Assembly: GCA_028285445.1 (NCBI GenBank)
Contig: JANQPQ010000009.1
Span: 1 to 64,000 of the forward strand
Length of the DNA: 64,000 nt
Direction: 5' to 3'
Source: Cyclobacteriaceae bacterium
GTDB lineage: Bacteria; Bacteroidota; Bacteroidia; Cytophagales; Cyclobacteriaceae
Shown one piece after another: positions 26,899 through 37,037 of this stretch. The notes below the pieces were generated by a model. It saw nothing but the letters and a program-made list of their open reading frames with translations. It was not told where the DNA came from and made no database searches. How positions within the stretch are numbered: position 1 is the stretch's first letter; every line of letters begins with the position of its first letter. The translations under genes were made by a program, and so were the position numbers.

Positions 26899-26915
26899 AG
26901 ATTAATTCTAAATAA
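26893..26915. promoter_or_regulatory. Perfect 9-5-9 inverted repeat before the iron transporter
   Basis: TTATTTAGA (26893-26901) and TCTAAATAA (26907-26915) are exact reverse complements around TTAAT. The form is that of a metalloregulator operator (Fur- or DtxR/MntR-like). It overlaps the Fur-like box by six bases, so the two could be alternative sites for one regulator, or for two competing ones. Confidence 0.5.
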
Positions 26916-26936
26916 GGAAATTAAAAAATCTCTACG

Positions 26937-29591
26937 CTAGCGAAGGATGGAAATAGTCCCCTTATAATCGACATTACTGCCGTATTCAATATGGTAATAG
27001 TAAACACCGGCAGCGTCGCCGTCGCCATCCCATACGAAGTCTCGCAATGTCGAAGAAAACACCTGCTTGCCCCATCGGTTGAAGATCCTAATCCTCTCAA
27101 ATTGCACTTCGCAGGTATTGTCCGGTAGGATCTCATGGGGTTCCAGATCGGGATCACCAGTCAATCGGTACAGATCATTTTTCTGATCTCCATTGGGTGT
27201 AAATACATTCGGTGGAGTAAAGTTATTGTAGTCAGGAACGGGGTCTTCAAGAATAATCTCCAGGACTAGGGTATCTCCTGCGGGCCATACGCAATAATCA
27301 TCTGTTAGCAGGAATTCAAATTGAAACTCATCAACCACTGAGTCCCTATCAAGATCACAGGGTGGCAACCAGGAAAAGGTGCTCTGCACCTGGCCGGTTC
27401 CTGTGGCGTTATTAAACTCAAAATCTCCCAGGTTAAGCCTGTCACTGAAGTTTACCAGTTCAAGATTTAGTAAATCATTATCAGCGTCAATGCCAAGAAC
27501 TTCCTCCGAGATTAAAGTGCCCGGCCTTACCGTTAGGGAATGCTCTGTCCGCCCCACAATACTCAATTCCGGAGCTTCATTAGCCGGCGGTATCACCTTA
27601 AAATTAACCGCCAAAGTATCGGCGTTTGGTATCTTGCAACGGTCACTATCCAATCCCACAAAATAAACAGTATATATATTGTCTTGAAAGCGTTCAACAA
27701 CTTCACAGGCAACTGACCAGCTGAAATCAGAAGTCACCACAGGGCTGCCTTCGTTGTCTTGCCAATTCATTCCTTTGTCCGCCATTGTAAATCCCTCCCC
27801 TTCCAGACCACTGAGAAAGACATAGTCATTGTCAGCATCATCTACTGAAACAGTGAAAGCGACATCACTAAAAACATCAACATCTATATCGATATCCCTC
27901 CTTGTTGGGCTCATGACCACAGGAGTTTGACCTAGTGATGCTGAAACCATCGGGTTCGTATTGGGCGGAAGTTCAACCTGAAGAAACAGCTTCAATGTAT
28001 CTGGACTTCCGAACATACATTCATCCAAATCATCCAACACCATGTTAATCCGAAAATCGCTAAACAGGCCATAGTCATTTACACCACATCCTGTGTCCCA
28101 GGAGAATTTTGAAACGATTCGTCCCGCTTCACTAATCGAATCGGTTACGACCATACCAAAATCCTCTAAGGCAAAACCATCTGGGAAAATTCTTATCTCC
28201 AGGGAATCATTGTCATTATCTCGCCCAAACAAAACCTGTTCATACACATCTCCTTCCTGTAAATTCACTGAGAAGAACTTATTGGTAAGAGGCAACATTC
28301 CCGCATCGGTATAAAATGGATCAGTATTGGGTGGGGCCTCAATTTCAATGGCCAATTCCACTGTATCCGTTAAGGGTAAGGGACAGGTACCATCGCTGGC
28401 AATAAACTCAATTTCAAAAGGGCCTTCAATATAAGGACAGTCCGGCAGGCAAACCTCAAACACAACCGAATCCTGATTTGCGAGAATAACACCGTTGGGC
28501 TGAGCTATAATGTCAGATATATCAGCACCAAAATTAAGAGGCTTAAAGCTGATATTTATGGTTTCATCTTCTCCCAGTAACGTGCTGTTCTCATCGGTCA
28601 CAATCAAGTTGAAGCACTTTTCCTCAGCTTGGGTAAAACTCAATACCGTACTTAAGTCGTGATCTTCTGTGGCGTTCTTTTTACGAACAGCTATTTCGGG
28701 TGAGTATGGGTTGGGACAATCAATCACCAACATTTGGAAATCGCGTCGAACCTGGCCAATCTTCTCTCCATCTCTGAATTCCTCTGCCAGCAAAGCAAAA
28801 ACATAAAGGCCCGGGGTACTAGGATTGACAGTGAGGAAGCCATCAACAGTCGTGTTGAGAGGGATGTCACCGGGAATAACGTTGTCGATGTCAATGCCGG
28901 GAGCCCAGGTTGCTTCCGTATGCGGTTTTGGCTTATTAATGGGAAATGCCAATGTAGAGGATGAAGTTAATGGGGTTGTTAGTGAATAGGCGATTGAATC
29001 TCCATCGGGGTCAGATCCTGCAAAATCAAAGAAATACAGGTGGCCATCGCAGGCGTAATCGCTGAGAGGAGGAAAGAGAACTGGAGATGAATTGATAAAC
29101 TGTAGCCCATCTTTAACTACCGGAGGAAAGTCTAAGGTCCAGGTTTGGCCTACAGTGTTGGGCGCTGGCTGAAACAAGTTATCGATAACGTTATTCCTAC
29201 AGCAACGCTCAAAAACTACATGGTATCCTTCCGGCTCGTTGTAGACATCGGGAGAAAGAAAAATATCAGCTTCGTACTCCAGCTTCCTCGTTACAAGTTG
29301 TCCGATGGCACATTGGGGCTGCGTATACTCCACCAAAGATTGATTAACCAATTGCAGCAACACCGTACGTACTTGCTCATTATTACTAAGCCGAAAAATG
29401 GATACAATAATATTGTTATCCTGGGCCCCAGGGTTGCCATTTATTACATCAAAATACTGAATCATTCGCAGCTTATAGTTGAACCCGTTGATATGGATGA
29501 GCTCGAATTCGCCGCCAACTATGTGTGTTGAGAAGGAAGAGGTTACCGCAAAGAAAGGGATAAGAATAACCAGAATCAGTTTTTTTGGCAT
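26937..29591 (-). CDS. Large secreted protein with T9SS type B sorting domain
   Basis: The 884-residue protein has a signal peptide (PKKLILVILIPFFAVTSSFS) and ends in a CHU_C/type B sorting domain from about residue 795: PPNVFTPNGDQKNDLYRL, then RIFNRWGKQVF and YYYHIEYGSNVDYKGTISIL. This marks it for export by the type IX secretion system and surface attachment or release via SprF/PorP-type helpers. The body consists of repeated beta-sandwich modules, each with a 'D.D.D...' acidic turn (SDPDGDSIAYSL, GRDNDNDSLEIR, DDADNDYVFLSG, GIDADNDLLNLE), probable calcium sites. It may be an adhesin; no enzyme motif is visible. Confidence 0.85.
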   Translation of the reverse strand: MPKKLILVILIPFFAVTSSFSTHIVGGEFELIHINGFNYKLRMIQYFDVINGNPGAQDNNIIVSIFRLSNNEQVRTVLLQLVNQSLVEYTQPQCAIGQLVTRKLEYEADIFLSPDVYNEPEGYHVVFERCCRNNVIDNLFQPAPNTVGQTWTLDFPPVVKDGLQFINSSPVLFPPLSDYACDGHLYFFDFAGSDPDGDSIAYSLTTPLTSSSTLAFPINKPKPHTEATWAPGIDIDNVIPGDIPLNTTVDGFLTVNPSTPGLYVFALLAEEFRDGEKIGQVRRDFQMLVIDCPNPYSPEIAVRKKNATEDHDLSTVLSFTQAEEKCFNLIVTDENSTLLGEDETINISFKPLNFGADISDIIAQPNGVILANQDSVVFEVCLPDCPYIEGPFEIEFIASDGTCPLPLTDTVELAIEIEAPPNTDPFYTDAGMLPLTNKFFSVNLQEGDVYEQVLFGRDNDNDSLEIRIFPDGFALEDFGMVVTDSISEAGRIVSKFSWDTGCGVNDYGLFSDFRINMVLDDLDECMFGSPDTLKLFLQVELPPNTNPMVSASLGQTPVVMSPTRRDIDIDVDVFSDVAFTVSVDDADNDYVFLSGLEGEGFTMADKGMNWQDNEGSPVVTSDFSWSVACEVVERFQDNIYTVYFVGLDSDRCKIPNADTLAVNFKVIPPANEAPELSIVGRTEHSLTVRPGTLISEEVLGIDADNDLLNLELVNFSDRLNLGDFEFNNATGTGQVQSTFSWLPPCDLDRDSVVDEFQFEFLLTDDYCVWPAGDTLVLEIILEDPVPDYNNFTPPNVFTPNGDQKNDLYRLTGDPDLEPHEILPDNTCEVQFERIRIFNRWGKQVFSSTLRDFVWDGDGDAAGVYYYHIEYGSNVDYKGTISILR

Positions 29592-29612
29592 AGGAATAGG
29601 TATTTGCCGATA

Positions 29613-29639
29613 CTTAACTTAACCTTGGTACTATTTTTG
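29613..29639 (+). promoter_or_regulatory. Possible promoter of the TonB receptor
   Basis: TTTG (29613-29616) and TATTTTTG (29632-29639) match the -33 and -7 elements, but the spacing is 15 bases, shorter than the typical 17-20. The transcript would have a leader of about 100 bases. Confidence 0.3.
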
Positions 29640-29748
29640 AATTTTAACCGCAATATTCGTACCCAAACATAGTTTAGGGTAGGCTCAAAACCTTGGGCAG
29701 AAGCAAATATAAAACCATCGCAGATAGAAAAATTCTACTCACCTCGCA

Positions 29749-32700
29749 ATGAACCGAACACTTACCTGCTGCTACCTACTACTCCTATTAGTAATCAGCA
29801 TTCCTCAAGTGCAATCCCAAACCATTAGAGGAATTTCAGGAACTGTTAGCGATAGCAAGAGTAAAGTTGCTTTGCCTGGCGTAAGCGTACTTGTGAATGA
29901 TGAAGTAAAAGCGGTTACTGATTCACTTGGCTTCTATCGCATTGCAATGACTGTGGAAGAACCGGTGGTTCTGAAGTTTCTTCGTAAAGATTATAGCATT
30001 GGTAGTTTAGAAATTTCGAGGAACACAATCTTTGCCACCAGCCAAAGAATAATTCGTGAAGGCCTTAGTGCTGCAGATATGCAGGAGGTCAATATCAAAC
30101 TGAAGCCGGAGGCCGATTTCACAAACTTTACCACCAAGACTGTTGCCGTTACTGATTCCGTGAGCAATGAACCAATCAGTGGTGTTAGCCTGGTAACAAG
30201 TAGCAACAACAAGAGATATCTTTCCAACAAAAGCGGAGTAGTAACATACAATGAGTACCAGGACACTTATACACTGACTTTCACAAAACAAGGATATAAG
30301 CCAATAACCATTTCAGTCTCTGAATTAAAGCAGCAGGAGTTTAAGATTGCACTCAGTATTCAAACCCGATCTGTGGCATCCGATGTAAAATCCGTTTCGA
30401 GAAAAGATGAAAAGTGGATGGCCGCTACCACCAGTGTTGAAGTACTAACTGCTGATCAGATCAGGAGATCACCCTACATCAATGCCTATAGCTCGCTGGC
30501 TCAATTGCGTGGTGTGCAGATGGTTCAATCAGGGTTGGCAGCTCAAAATGTAAATACCTCAGGTTTTGCAAGAACTGGCAACAACAGGATGCTTTTCCAG
30601 GTCGATGGAGTAGATGGCCAGTTACCAGATCACAACTATGCTATTGGTAACCTTACAGGAGTATCGGAGCTGGACATTGAGCGAATAGAAATAATACCGT
30701 TAGGCGCATCTGCTCTCTATGGCCCTAATGCAATGAATGGGGCTGTAAATGTAATTACGAAGAACCCCTTCGACCACACCGGCATTGATGCTTCTTTAAA
30801 AACAGGCTTCAATAATATCAGCACCATAAACGGTAGCCTTAGCGAGCCATTGTTTGCATTTGATCTCTGGGCGGCCCACAAGTTTAATGAGAAATTCGCC
30901 ATAAAATTCGGCTACAGTTACCTGGAAACTACAGACTGGCAGCCATCGCTGCAGCCGAACAACCGAATCCGAAGTGATGGTGAGGGTCTCAGTTCAACAG
31001 ATCCCGGATATGATGGTGCTAACTCCTTCGGGGATGAATTTGCTACTCTCTTTCCCCTGGGAACAAATGGTACAGATGTCAACGTCACCCGAACCGGGTA
31101 TGATGAAATACACCTATTTGATTACGCATTAGCCAGCAGAAAGCTAAACTTCTCGGTCCACTACCGACCGTTTTCTTTTGTTGAAGCCATGCTCCAGTTC
31201 GAAAAGAATGTAGCCAATACAATATTTACTGGTGTCAACAGAATCAATCTGCCTGAACAGGAACAAACCAGGGTGAAGTTTGCCCTGCAAGGAGATAATT
31301 TTCACCTGAGATTCTCTGATACCGAACATGAAGTGGGGTTATCATATGACGCCCAAGTGCTTGGCCGTAATCTTACCTTGCTTAGGAAAATCAATACATT
31401 TTGGTTCCTTGACTTCGGTGCCGCTTTTGGTGGCGCACTGGTTGACCAAGGTGTACCAGCCAACGATGTAGATGCAGCCCGGCTATTTGCAGATGGCCCC
31501 GGCATCAATAATCTCGGCGTACGACTTGACCCCTCCGACCCCGCTTTTGAAACCACCAAAGAGCAGCTAATAAATAACCAGTTGCAACAGTTCCAGAATT
31601 TACCCACCACCTCTGAATTTGAAGGGTTCAGAAACCTTCAGGAATTTGAGTTGTTCTATGACTTCGAACATCTACTGAAAGTAGTTGGTATTCAAATTGG
31701 ATACTCATCCAAAAGTTTCTCTTTGAACAGAGGGTCAATCTACTTCCAGGGGGCCAACAACTTCGATTACAGCCAAACCTCCTATTTCGCGCAGATTCAT
31801 AAAACACTATTTGATAAGCTTAAGATACAGGGAAATATTAGAGTTGATGGCAACGATTTCTATAGCGATGGCACCTCCGTGCGAGGGGCCCTATCCTACC
31901 AAATTGGCAAGGGTCACTTTCTGAGAGCCTCCTACAATGAGGGCTTCAGATTTCCATCGTTTTATGAGATGTTTAGCTCAAGAGACATGGGCAGAAGCAC
32001 CACTGGTGGCATTTCCTTTTTACGTGGTAGCCATACCAACCTCGATTTTATCTTCTTTAATCCAACTGGGCAAGGCTTTGTCCAAATACCCGGTAACTCC
32101 CTCTTTTTGGCCGATGTAAATGAGTTCGATGCGAGGTTAAGGCGAGATATGGAGAGAGGCATTAGTAAAACCGATGCCGTGAATAACCATATCGGAATCT
32201 TAACCAACGCGATAGTTGCAAATGGGGACTTAACAAGGCTGGGGCCCGAACAAAGGACTACCATTGAAGTTGGCTACCGGGGAATGCTGTCTGAAAATCT
32301 TACGATTGATCTTTCAGGTTATTACAGTGAAACCGAAGGTCTGATAGCACCGGTGGGTGTAGTAAGGCCCTTTTCGGTGCAACAACCTGGTGCAGACATT
32401 AATGCGGTTGTCGATCTCGCACGGGACGACCGCACAAGGCAAATATTCTACTTCTATCAGAATTCCCGGCAAACCATTGAATCTTATGGCGTCCGACTCG
32501 GTGCTAACTATCACATCGGCAGAGGATACAATCTAAATGTTAATGGTTCATGGGACGATTTCCAGACTACCCAAGACGACCGGTTAGTATCAGCTTTTAA
32601 TTCACCGCCCTATATGGCTAATGCCATGCTTGCAAATGACAACGTTTGGAGAAGCATAGGCTTTGCTATAAGTGTACATTGGCAAGACAGTTTTCTTTGG

Positions 32701-32904
32701 AAAGACAATTTCCTGGAAGGCACTGTGGATTCATTCACTTCAGTCAACGCGCAGCTGAGCTATCATATAGATCACCTGGGGGCAATAGTTAGTTTTGGAG
32801 CTCAAAATCTACTTAATCAGAAGTATGTCGACAACTTTGGTGGGCCTACTGTTGGGTCTCTGTACTACCTGTCATTGTCGCTTGACGACCTTCTCCAATT
32901 CTAA
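29749..32904 (+). CDS. TonB-dependent outer-membrane receptor
   Basis: A 1051-residue receptor. After the signal peptide (to about residue 24, ending VQSQ) there are two successive carboxypeptidase-regulatory-like beta-sandwich domains (ISGTVSDSKSKVALPGVSVL and VAVTDSVSNEPISGVSLVTS), the first of which is standard for Bacteroidota receptors. The plug domain runs from about residue 225 (SVEVLTADQIRRSPYINAYS to NGAVNVITKNPFD) and a 22-strand barrel fills the rest, ending in YLSLSLDDLLQF. No SusD gene adjoins it, so it is not a classic glycan-uptake pair; substrate unknown. It follows a divergent T9SS gene and is 45 bases upstream of the DUF255 lipoprotein. Confidence 0.88.
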   Translation: MNRTLTCCYLLLLLVISIPQVQSQTIRGISGTVSDSKSKVALPGVSVLVNDEVKAVTDSLGFYRIAMTVEEPVVLKFLRKDYSIGSLEISRNTIFATSQRIIREGLSAADMQEVNIKLKPEADFTNFTTKTVAVTDSVSNEPISGVSLVTSSNNKRYLSNKSGVVTYNEYQDTYTLTFTKQGYKPITISVSELKQQEFKIALSIQTRSVASDVKSVSRKDEKWMAATTSVEVLTADQIRRSPYINAYSSLAQLRGVQMVQSGLAAQNVNTSGFARTGNNRMLFQVDGVDGQLPDHNYAIGNLTGVSELDIERIEIIPLGASALYGPNAMNGAVNVITKNPFDHTGIDASLKTGFNNISTINGSLSEPLFAFDLWAAHKFNEKFAIKFGYSYLETTDWQPSLQPNNRIRSDGEGLSSTDPGYDGANSFGDEFATLFPLGTNGTDVNVTRTGYDEIHLFDYALASRKLNFSVHYRPFSFVEAMLQFEKNVANTIFTGVNRINLPEQEQTRVKFALQGDNFHLRFSDTEHEVGLSYDAQVLGRNLTLLRKINTFWFLDFGAAFGGALVDQGVPANDVDAARLFADGPGINNLGVRLDPSDPAFETTKEQLINNQLQQFQNLPTTSEFEGFRNLQEFELFYDFEHLLKVVGIQIGYSSKSFSLNRGSIYFQGANNFDYSQTSYFAQIHKTLFDKLKIQGNIRVDGNDFYSDGTSVRGALSYQIGKGHFLRASYNEGFRFPSFYEMFSSRDMGRSTTGGISFLRGSHTNLDFIFFNPTGQGFVQIPGNSLFLADVNEFDARLRRDMERGISKTDAVNNHIGILTNAIVANGDLTRLGPEQRTTIEVGYRGMLSENLTIDLSGYYSETEGLIAPVGVVRPFSVQQPGADINAVVDLARDDRTRQIFYFYQNSRQTIESYGVRLGANYHIGRGYNLNVNGSWDDFQTTQDDRLVSAFNSPPYMANAMLANDNVWRSIGFAISVHWQDSFLWKDNFLEGTVDSFTSVNAQLSYHIDHLGAIVSFGAQNLLNQKYVDNFGGPTVGSLYYLSLSLDDLLQF

Positions 32905-32949
32905 AAACTAACATATTAAATTTCACCTGCCTGCGGTATATTTATACTA

Positions 32950-35052
32950 ATGGTTATTGGAAGGACGATAGCTTTATTGTGTGTTTTCTTGGTAGGTTGC
33001 GAGGCCCAAAAGAACACCACCCAAACTCCAATTCGCGAGCACACTGGTACACCTAATCGACTCATTGATTCGAATAGCCCCTACTTACTTCAACATGCTT
33101 ATAACCCCGTTGATTGGTACCCCTGGGGTGATGAAGCATTGCAAAAAGCGCAGGACGAGAAGAAACTCATGGTTATCAGTGTCGGCTACTCAGCTTGTCA
33201 TTGGTGCCATGTGATGGAGAGGGAATCATATGAGGATAGCGCTGTTGCAGCCATAATGAACCAGCACTACGTATCCATCAAAGTAGACAGAGAAGAAAGA
33301 CCAGATGTAGATCAAATCTACATGAATGCTGCCTTCTTGACCCTTGGTCGCGGTGGCTGGCCTCTTAACGCTATTGCTTTACCTGATGGACGACCCGTAT
33401 ACGCCGGCACCTACTTCCCAAAAGACAACTGGATAAAACTACTAGAGTTTTTTCAAGAACAGTTCGAAAATGACCCCGATGGCTTGAGATCACAGGCCGA
33501 AAAAATCACTAACCAGATCAAAAGCCTCAATTGGATAGCCCCGAAACCAGATGCAGCAGACTTCGATCCTGCGGAAATGGAAATAATCGGGAAAAAGATG
33601 CTTCAGCAAATAGATTTCAAAAAAGGCGGACTAAAGGGAGCACCGAAATTTCCTATGCCCAACATGTATCAGTTCTTGCTTCGCTACCACCTCTTGAGTG
33701 GGGACGAGCAATCGCTACAAGCAGTAAATACTACCCTAACTGCTATCGGATATGGAGGCATTAACGATCATGTTGGTGGCGGCTTCGCGCGATATTCTAC
33801 TGATGAGGACTGGAGCGTTCCACATTTCGAAAAAATGCTCTACGACAATGGACAACTGGTAAGCACCTATGCAGATGCTTACCGGGTTACCCGAAACCCC
33901 CTATATCTAAACATCATTAAGCAAACTTTGAATTTTATTGAGCGTGAAATGACGTCGCCAGAGGGCGGCTTCTACTCCAGCCTGGACGCAGATAGTGAAG
34001 GAGAAGAAGGCAAATTCTACGTATGGCAAAAGAGCGAGTTAGATAGCATTATAGGAGAGAATGCGGCAGTATTTAATGAATTCTACTCAGTTACACAAAA
34101 AGGCAACTGGGAAGGAACAAATGTCTTGCGAGTGTCCTCACCGGAGAAAGTACGAAAGCAATTCGGAATGGATAACGAGATGTTTTATGATTTCATGCGA
34201 TGGAGCAAGGGCAAAGTGCTTGAGGCTCGCAATACCAGAATAAGACCTGGACTCGATGATAAGGTACTTACCTCCTGGAATGCTCTGATGTTAAAAGGCT
34301 ATGTTGATGCTTACAGGGCCCTAGGCGACAGCACTTATCGTGAAGTGGCTATCAAAAACGCTAACCTCATTGCTGACAAAATGATGAATGAAGATGGTAG
34401 CCTTTTCCGTAACTACAAGGATGGTAAGGCAACTATCAATGCATTCCTTGATGACTACGGTTTTACAATCGAAGCGTTTATTGCTTTGTATCAGGTAACC
34501 TTTGATGAACGGTGGCTTAAGCTGGCACAACAGTTGGCGGATTATACAATTGCTCAATTCTATGACGAGCAGTCTGGGTTATTCAATTACAAAAGTAAGC
34601 TCGATAAGGCCCTGATAGCTGATAGCAAGCAAATCTCAGACGATGTGGTTCCCTCTTCAAATTCATCGATGGGCAAAGGGCTATTTCTGCTGGGATTGTA
34701 CTTATACAATGAGGATTATATGGATATCTCCAAAAGCATGCTTGCAGCGGTGTTGGAAAGCGTAAAGGACAATGCCAATTTCTATTCCAATTGGGGCCAG
34801 TTGTTTCTTTACCATTCTCAGCCTTATTATGAGGTAGCCATTGTTGGTGAAGATGCCGAACAACTACGACAAAAGCTCGATCAACACTTCCGACCAAATG
34901 TATTCTACCTTGGAGGCCGCAATGAAGGTACTTTGGAGCTATTGAAAAACAAGCTCGTAGAAGATGCTACCTATATATACGTCTGCCAGGACAAAGTTTG
35001 TAAGTTACCCGTGCAAACCGTTGAGGAGGCCGAGAAACTGATTGTGTTTTAG
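32950..35052 (+). CDS. Thioredoxin-like DUF255 (SSP411-type) lipoprotein
   Basis: This 700-residue protein matches the SSP411/YyaL family: an N-terminal thioredoxin-like domain ([20 protein letters not shown], then [16 protein letters not shown] with the Cys83-x-x-Cys86 pair) followed by a long (alpha/alpha) barrel resembling N-acylglucosamine epimerases and cellulases ([40 protein letters not shown]). Most family members are cytoplasmic, whereas this one begins with a lipobox (VFLVGC, Cys17), so it should be exported and lipid-anchored. Function in the family is not established. It is probably cotranscribed with the TonB receptor just upstream. Confidence 0.85.
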   Translation: MVIGRTIALLCVFLVGCEAQKNTTQTPIREHTGTPNRLIDSNSPYLLQHAYNPVDWYPWGDEALQKAQDEKKLMVISVGYSACHWCHVMERESYEDSAVAAIMNQHYVSIKVDREERPDVDQIYMNAAFLTLGRGGWPLNAIALPDGRPVYAGTYFPKDNWIKLLEFFQEQFENDPDGLRSQAEKITNQIKSLNWIAPKPDAADFDPAEMEIIGKKMLQQIDFKKGGLKGAPKFPMPNMYQFLLRYHLLSGDEQSLQAVNTTLTAIGYGGINDHVGGGFARYSTDEDWSVPHFEKMLYDNGQLVSTYADAYRVTRNPLYLNIIKQTLNFIEREMTSPEGGFYSSLDADSEGEEGKFYVWQKSELDSIIGENAAVFNEFYSVTQKGNWEGTNVLRVSSPEKVRKQFGMDNEMFYDFMRWSKGKVLEARNTRIRPGLDDKVLTSWNALMLKGYVDAYRALGDSTYREVAIKNANLIADKMMNEDGSLFRNYKDGKATINAFLDDYGFTIEAFIALYQVTFDERWLKLAQQLADYTIAQFYDEQSGLFNYKSKLDKALIADSKQISDDVVPSSNSSMGKGLFLLGLYLYNEDYMDISKSMLAAVLESVKDNANFYSNWGQLFLYHSQPYYEVAIVGEDAEQLRQKLDQHFRPNVFYLGGRNEGTLELLKNKLVEDATYIYVCQDKVCKLPVQTVEEAEKLIVF

Positions 35053-35180
35053 GGCGATTCTCCCCTGTCTCATCTCATTCGTTCACTCATTTTTTTAGAA
35101 GAAATTAAAAAAAATTGCAATAAGGTAGTAACACCCAAGCTGTCACGAACATAAAGGCCTACAAACCTTAATTCACAGTC

Positions 35181-36947
35181 ATGAATAAACTAGTAGGCAG
35201 CCTCAGTATTCTCTTCCTATCCCACCTAACCTTTGCGCAATTCGGAGAATCCCCGTGGACAGAAGTGGGTTCTACCGTTTGGTATCTGAACAACGTTGGA
35301 ATTGGAACAACAGCTCCAGCCGCCAAGCTACACGTTCTCGGGACAACCTACCTACAAGGAAATCTACGTGTTACTAGCGGAGGGTACATCGACGACGACG
35401 GCACATTTGGTGGTAATGGTGATGATTGGTTAAGATTTAACGGGTACATAGAGTTTAAATCTAATACCGATAGCTACGGCATTGTATTGAGAGATAAAGA
35501 TGGGAGTAACTATTTAGGAATGACCCAAGTGGGGGGTGATAGTTATTTCTCCGATTCAAACAATTATGCTAATTACTTCCTAAAGGGCTCAGGCCGAAAT
35601 GCGGTTGTTGGCGATCATATGTATGGAAAATCCGTGAATGGGGCCTATTCACACCTGTATCGTTTCGGGGGTCTTTTCTTAACCTGGGATAGTGATAGCT
35701 ATGGAACTAATAGCTCCCACTCTATTCGCTCCACGTATGGTGATACTTATGGCGATGAAATTACCATCAACTCTTACAATCACCTGAGAATAAATCTCGA
35801 TGCCAACAACAACGACAGCAACTCATACTTCGAGATTGGTCAACATACTACCCACACTTCCAATATTCTGTTTAGAGTTGTTAGTCCTACCGGGAACGTG
35901 GGCATTGGAAATACTTCCCCAGCTTACAAGTTGGATGTTTCTGGAGATATCAGAGCCAACAATGGCTGGATTCGGAGCACCGGCGATTACGGCATATACA
36001 ACAATAGCGATGCCACTTACTTCTACTCGGATGATGGTAATTACTGGAGATCTCGATCGGACAGAGGAATTAAAATTGCCAACAAGTCCAATACGATAAA
36101 GGGTTATCTATATCATGACAACTCCAACAGCTTCGGCCTGTTAGATGGCGATGGCAACTGGGCCGTGCGGGTTTTCAGGGACAACTATAATTCTTTCCAT
36201 GTCAATAACAGCGAAAAAATGCGCATTCTTAGCAGTGGAAATATTGGCATTGGAACCACTACACCCGGTTATAAACTCGATGTAAATGGCACTATTAACG
36301 CTACCCAGCTACTGGTCAATGGTCAAGCCGTAAGCACCAGTGGCCCGGTCTGGACTTTAAGTGGATCTGATGCCTCATTTAATTCAGGAAAAATTGCCAT
36401 CGGTACATCAACTCCACCAACTGACAAACTACTTCAACTTGATGGCACTACTACCTCAACAGGGCTATCACTAAGCAATAGCGGCCTTGGGGCGGCACAC
36501 CTATACTGGGATGAAGCAAATAGGAACCTATCCATTTTGGGTAGCAGATCTGGGGGTGCCAACATGAAATTTACGGTTAGAGATGGTAGCAACAACTACA
36601 GCGATGCTCTTTACATAAAGAATGATGGCAACATTGGCATCGGCACAACAACACCTCAATCCAAACTAGCTGTAGATGGCATCATCACCTCTAAAGAAGT
36701 AAACGTTACGGCCACTGGCTGGCCAGATTATGTTTTCGAATCTGACTATGAACTGATGTCGCTGGAAGAAATTGAAACATTCATCTCAGAAAAAGGACAC
36801 CTACCAGAAATTCCTTCGGCGCAGGAAGTAGAAGAAAATGGCCTAAGCCTGGGCGAGATGAATGCTATGCTGCTTAAGAAAATCGAGGAGCTCACCCTGC
36901 ATGTAATCAGACAGCAAAAGGAAATTAACAGCCTGAAGAAAAAATAA
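35181..36947 (+). CDS. Modular tail-fibre-like protein with GIGT repeats
   Basis: A 588-residue exported protein (signal peptide up to LTFAQ, residues 1-20). It is built from repeated 'N(V/I)GIGT(T/S)(A/T)P..KL.V.G' units, seen at about residues 37, 235, 353, 400 and 485, each opening a beta-rich segment; this pattern is known in Bacteroidota fibre-like proteins related to phage tail fibres. The C-terminus (PDYVFESDYELMSLEEIE, KGHLPEIPSAQEV, then a coiled coil ending in NSLKKK) is typical of the family and probably drives trimerisation. It shares long blocks with the next gene. It opens the Rhs operon. A role as a surface fibre or scaffold is inference. Confidence 0.7.
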   Translation: MNKLVGSLSILFLSHLTFAQFGESPWTEVGSTVWYLNNVGIGTTAPAAKLHVLGTTYLQGNLRVTSGGYIDDDGTFGGNGDDWLRFNGYIEFKSNTDSYGIVLRDKDGSNYLGMTQVGGDSYFSDSNNYANYFLKGSGRNAVVGDHMYGKSVNGAYSHLYRFGGLFLTWDSDSYGTNSSHSIRSTYGDTYGDEITINSYNHLRINLDANNNDSNSYFEIGQHTTHTSNILFRVVSPTGNVGIGNTSPAYKLDVSGDIRANNGWIRSTGDYGIYNNSDATYFYSDDGNYWRSRSDRGIKIANKSNTIKGYLYHDNSNSFGLLDGDGNWAVRVFRDNYNSFHVNNSEKMRILSSGNIGIGTTTPGYKLDVNGTINATQLLVNGQAVSTSGPVWTLSGSDASFNSGKIAIGTSTPPTDKLLQLDGTTTSTGLSLSNSGLGAAHLYWDEANRNLSILGSRSGGANMKFTVRDGSNNYSDALYIKNDGNIGIGTTTPQSKLAVDGIITSKEVNVTATGWPDYVFESDYELMSLEEIETFISEKGHLPEIPSAQEVEENGLSLGEMNAMLLKKIEELTLHVIRQQKEINSLKKK

Positions 36948-37037
36948 CTGAAAATTTTCCAGAAGGAGCCGACATTTTCCAGGTCTGTGCAATTAAGTCA
37001 TCTAGGGGGTATAGTCATCAATCAACAAACTGTCATC

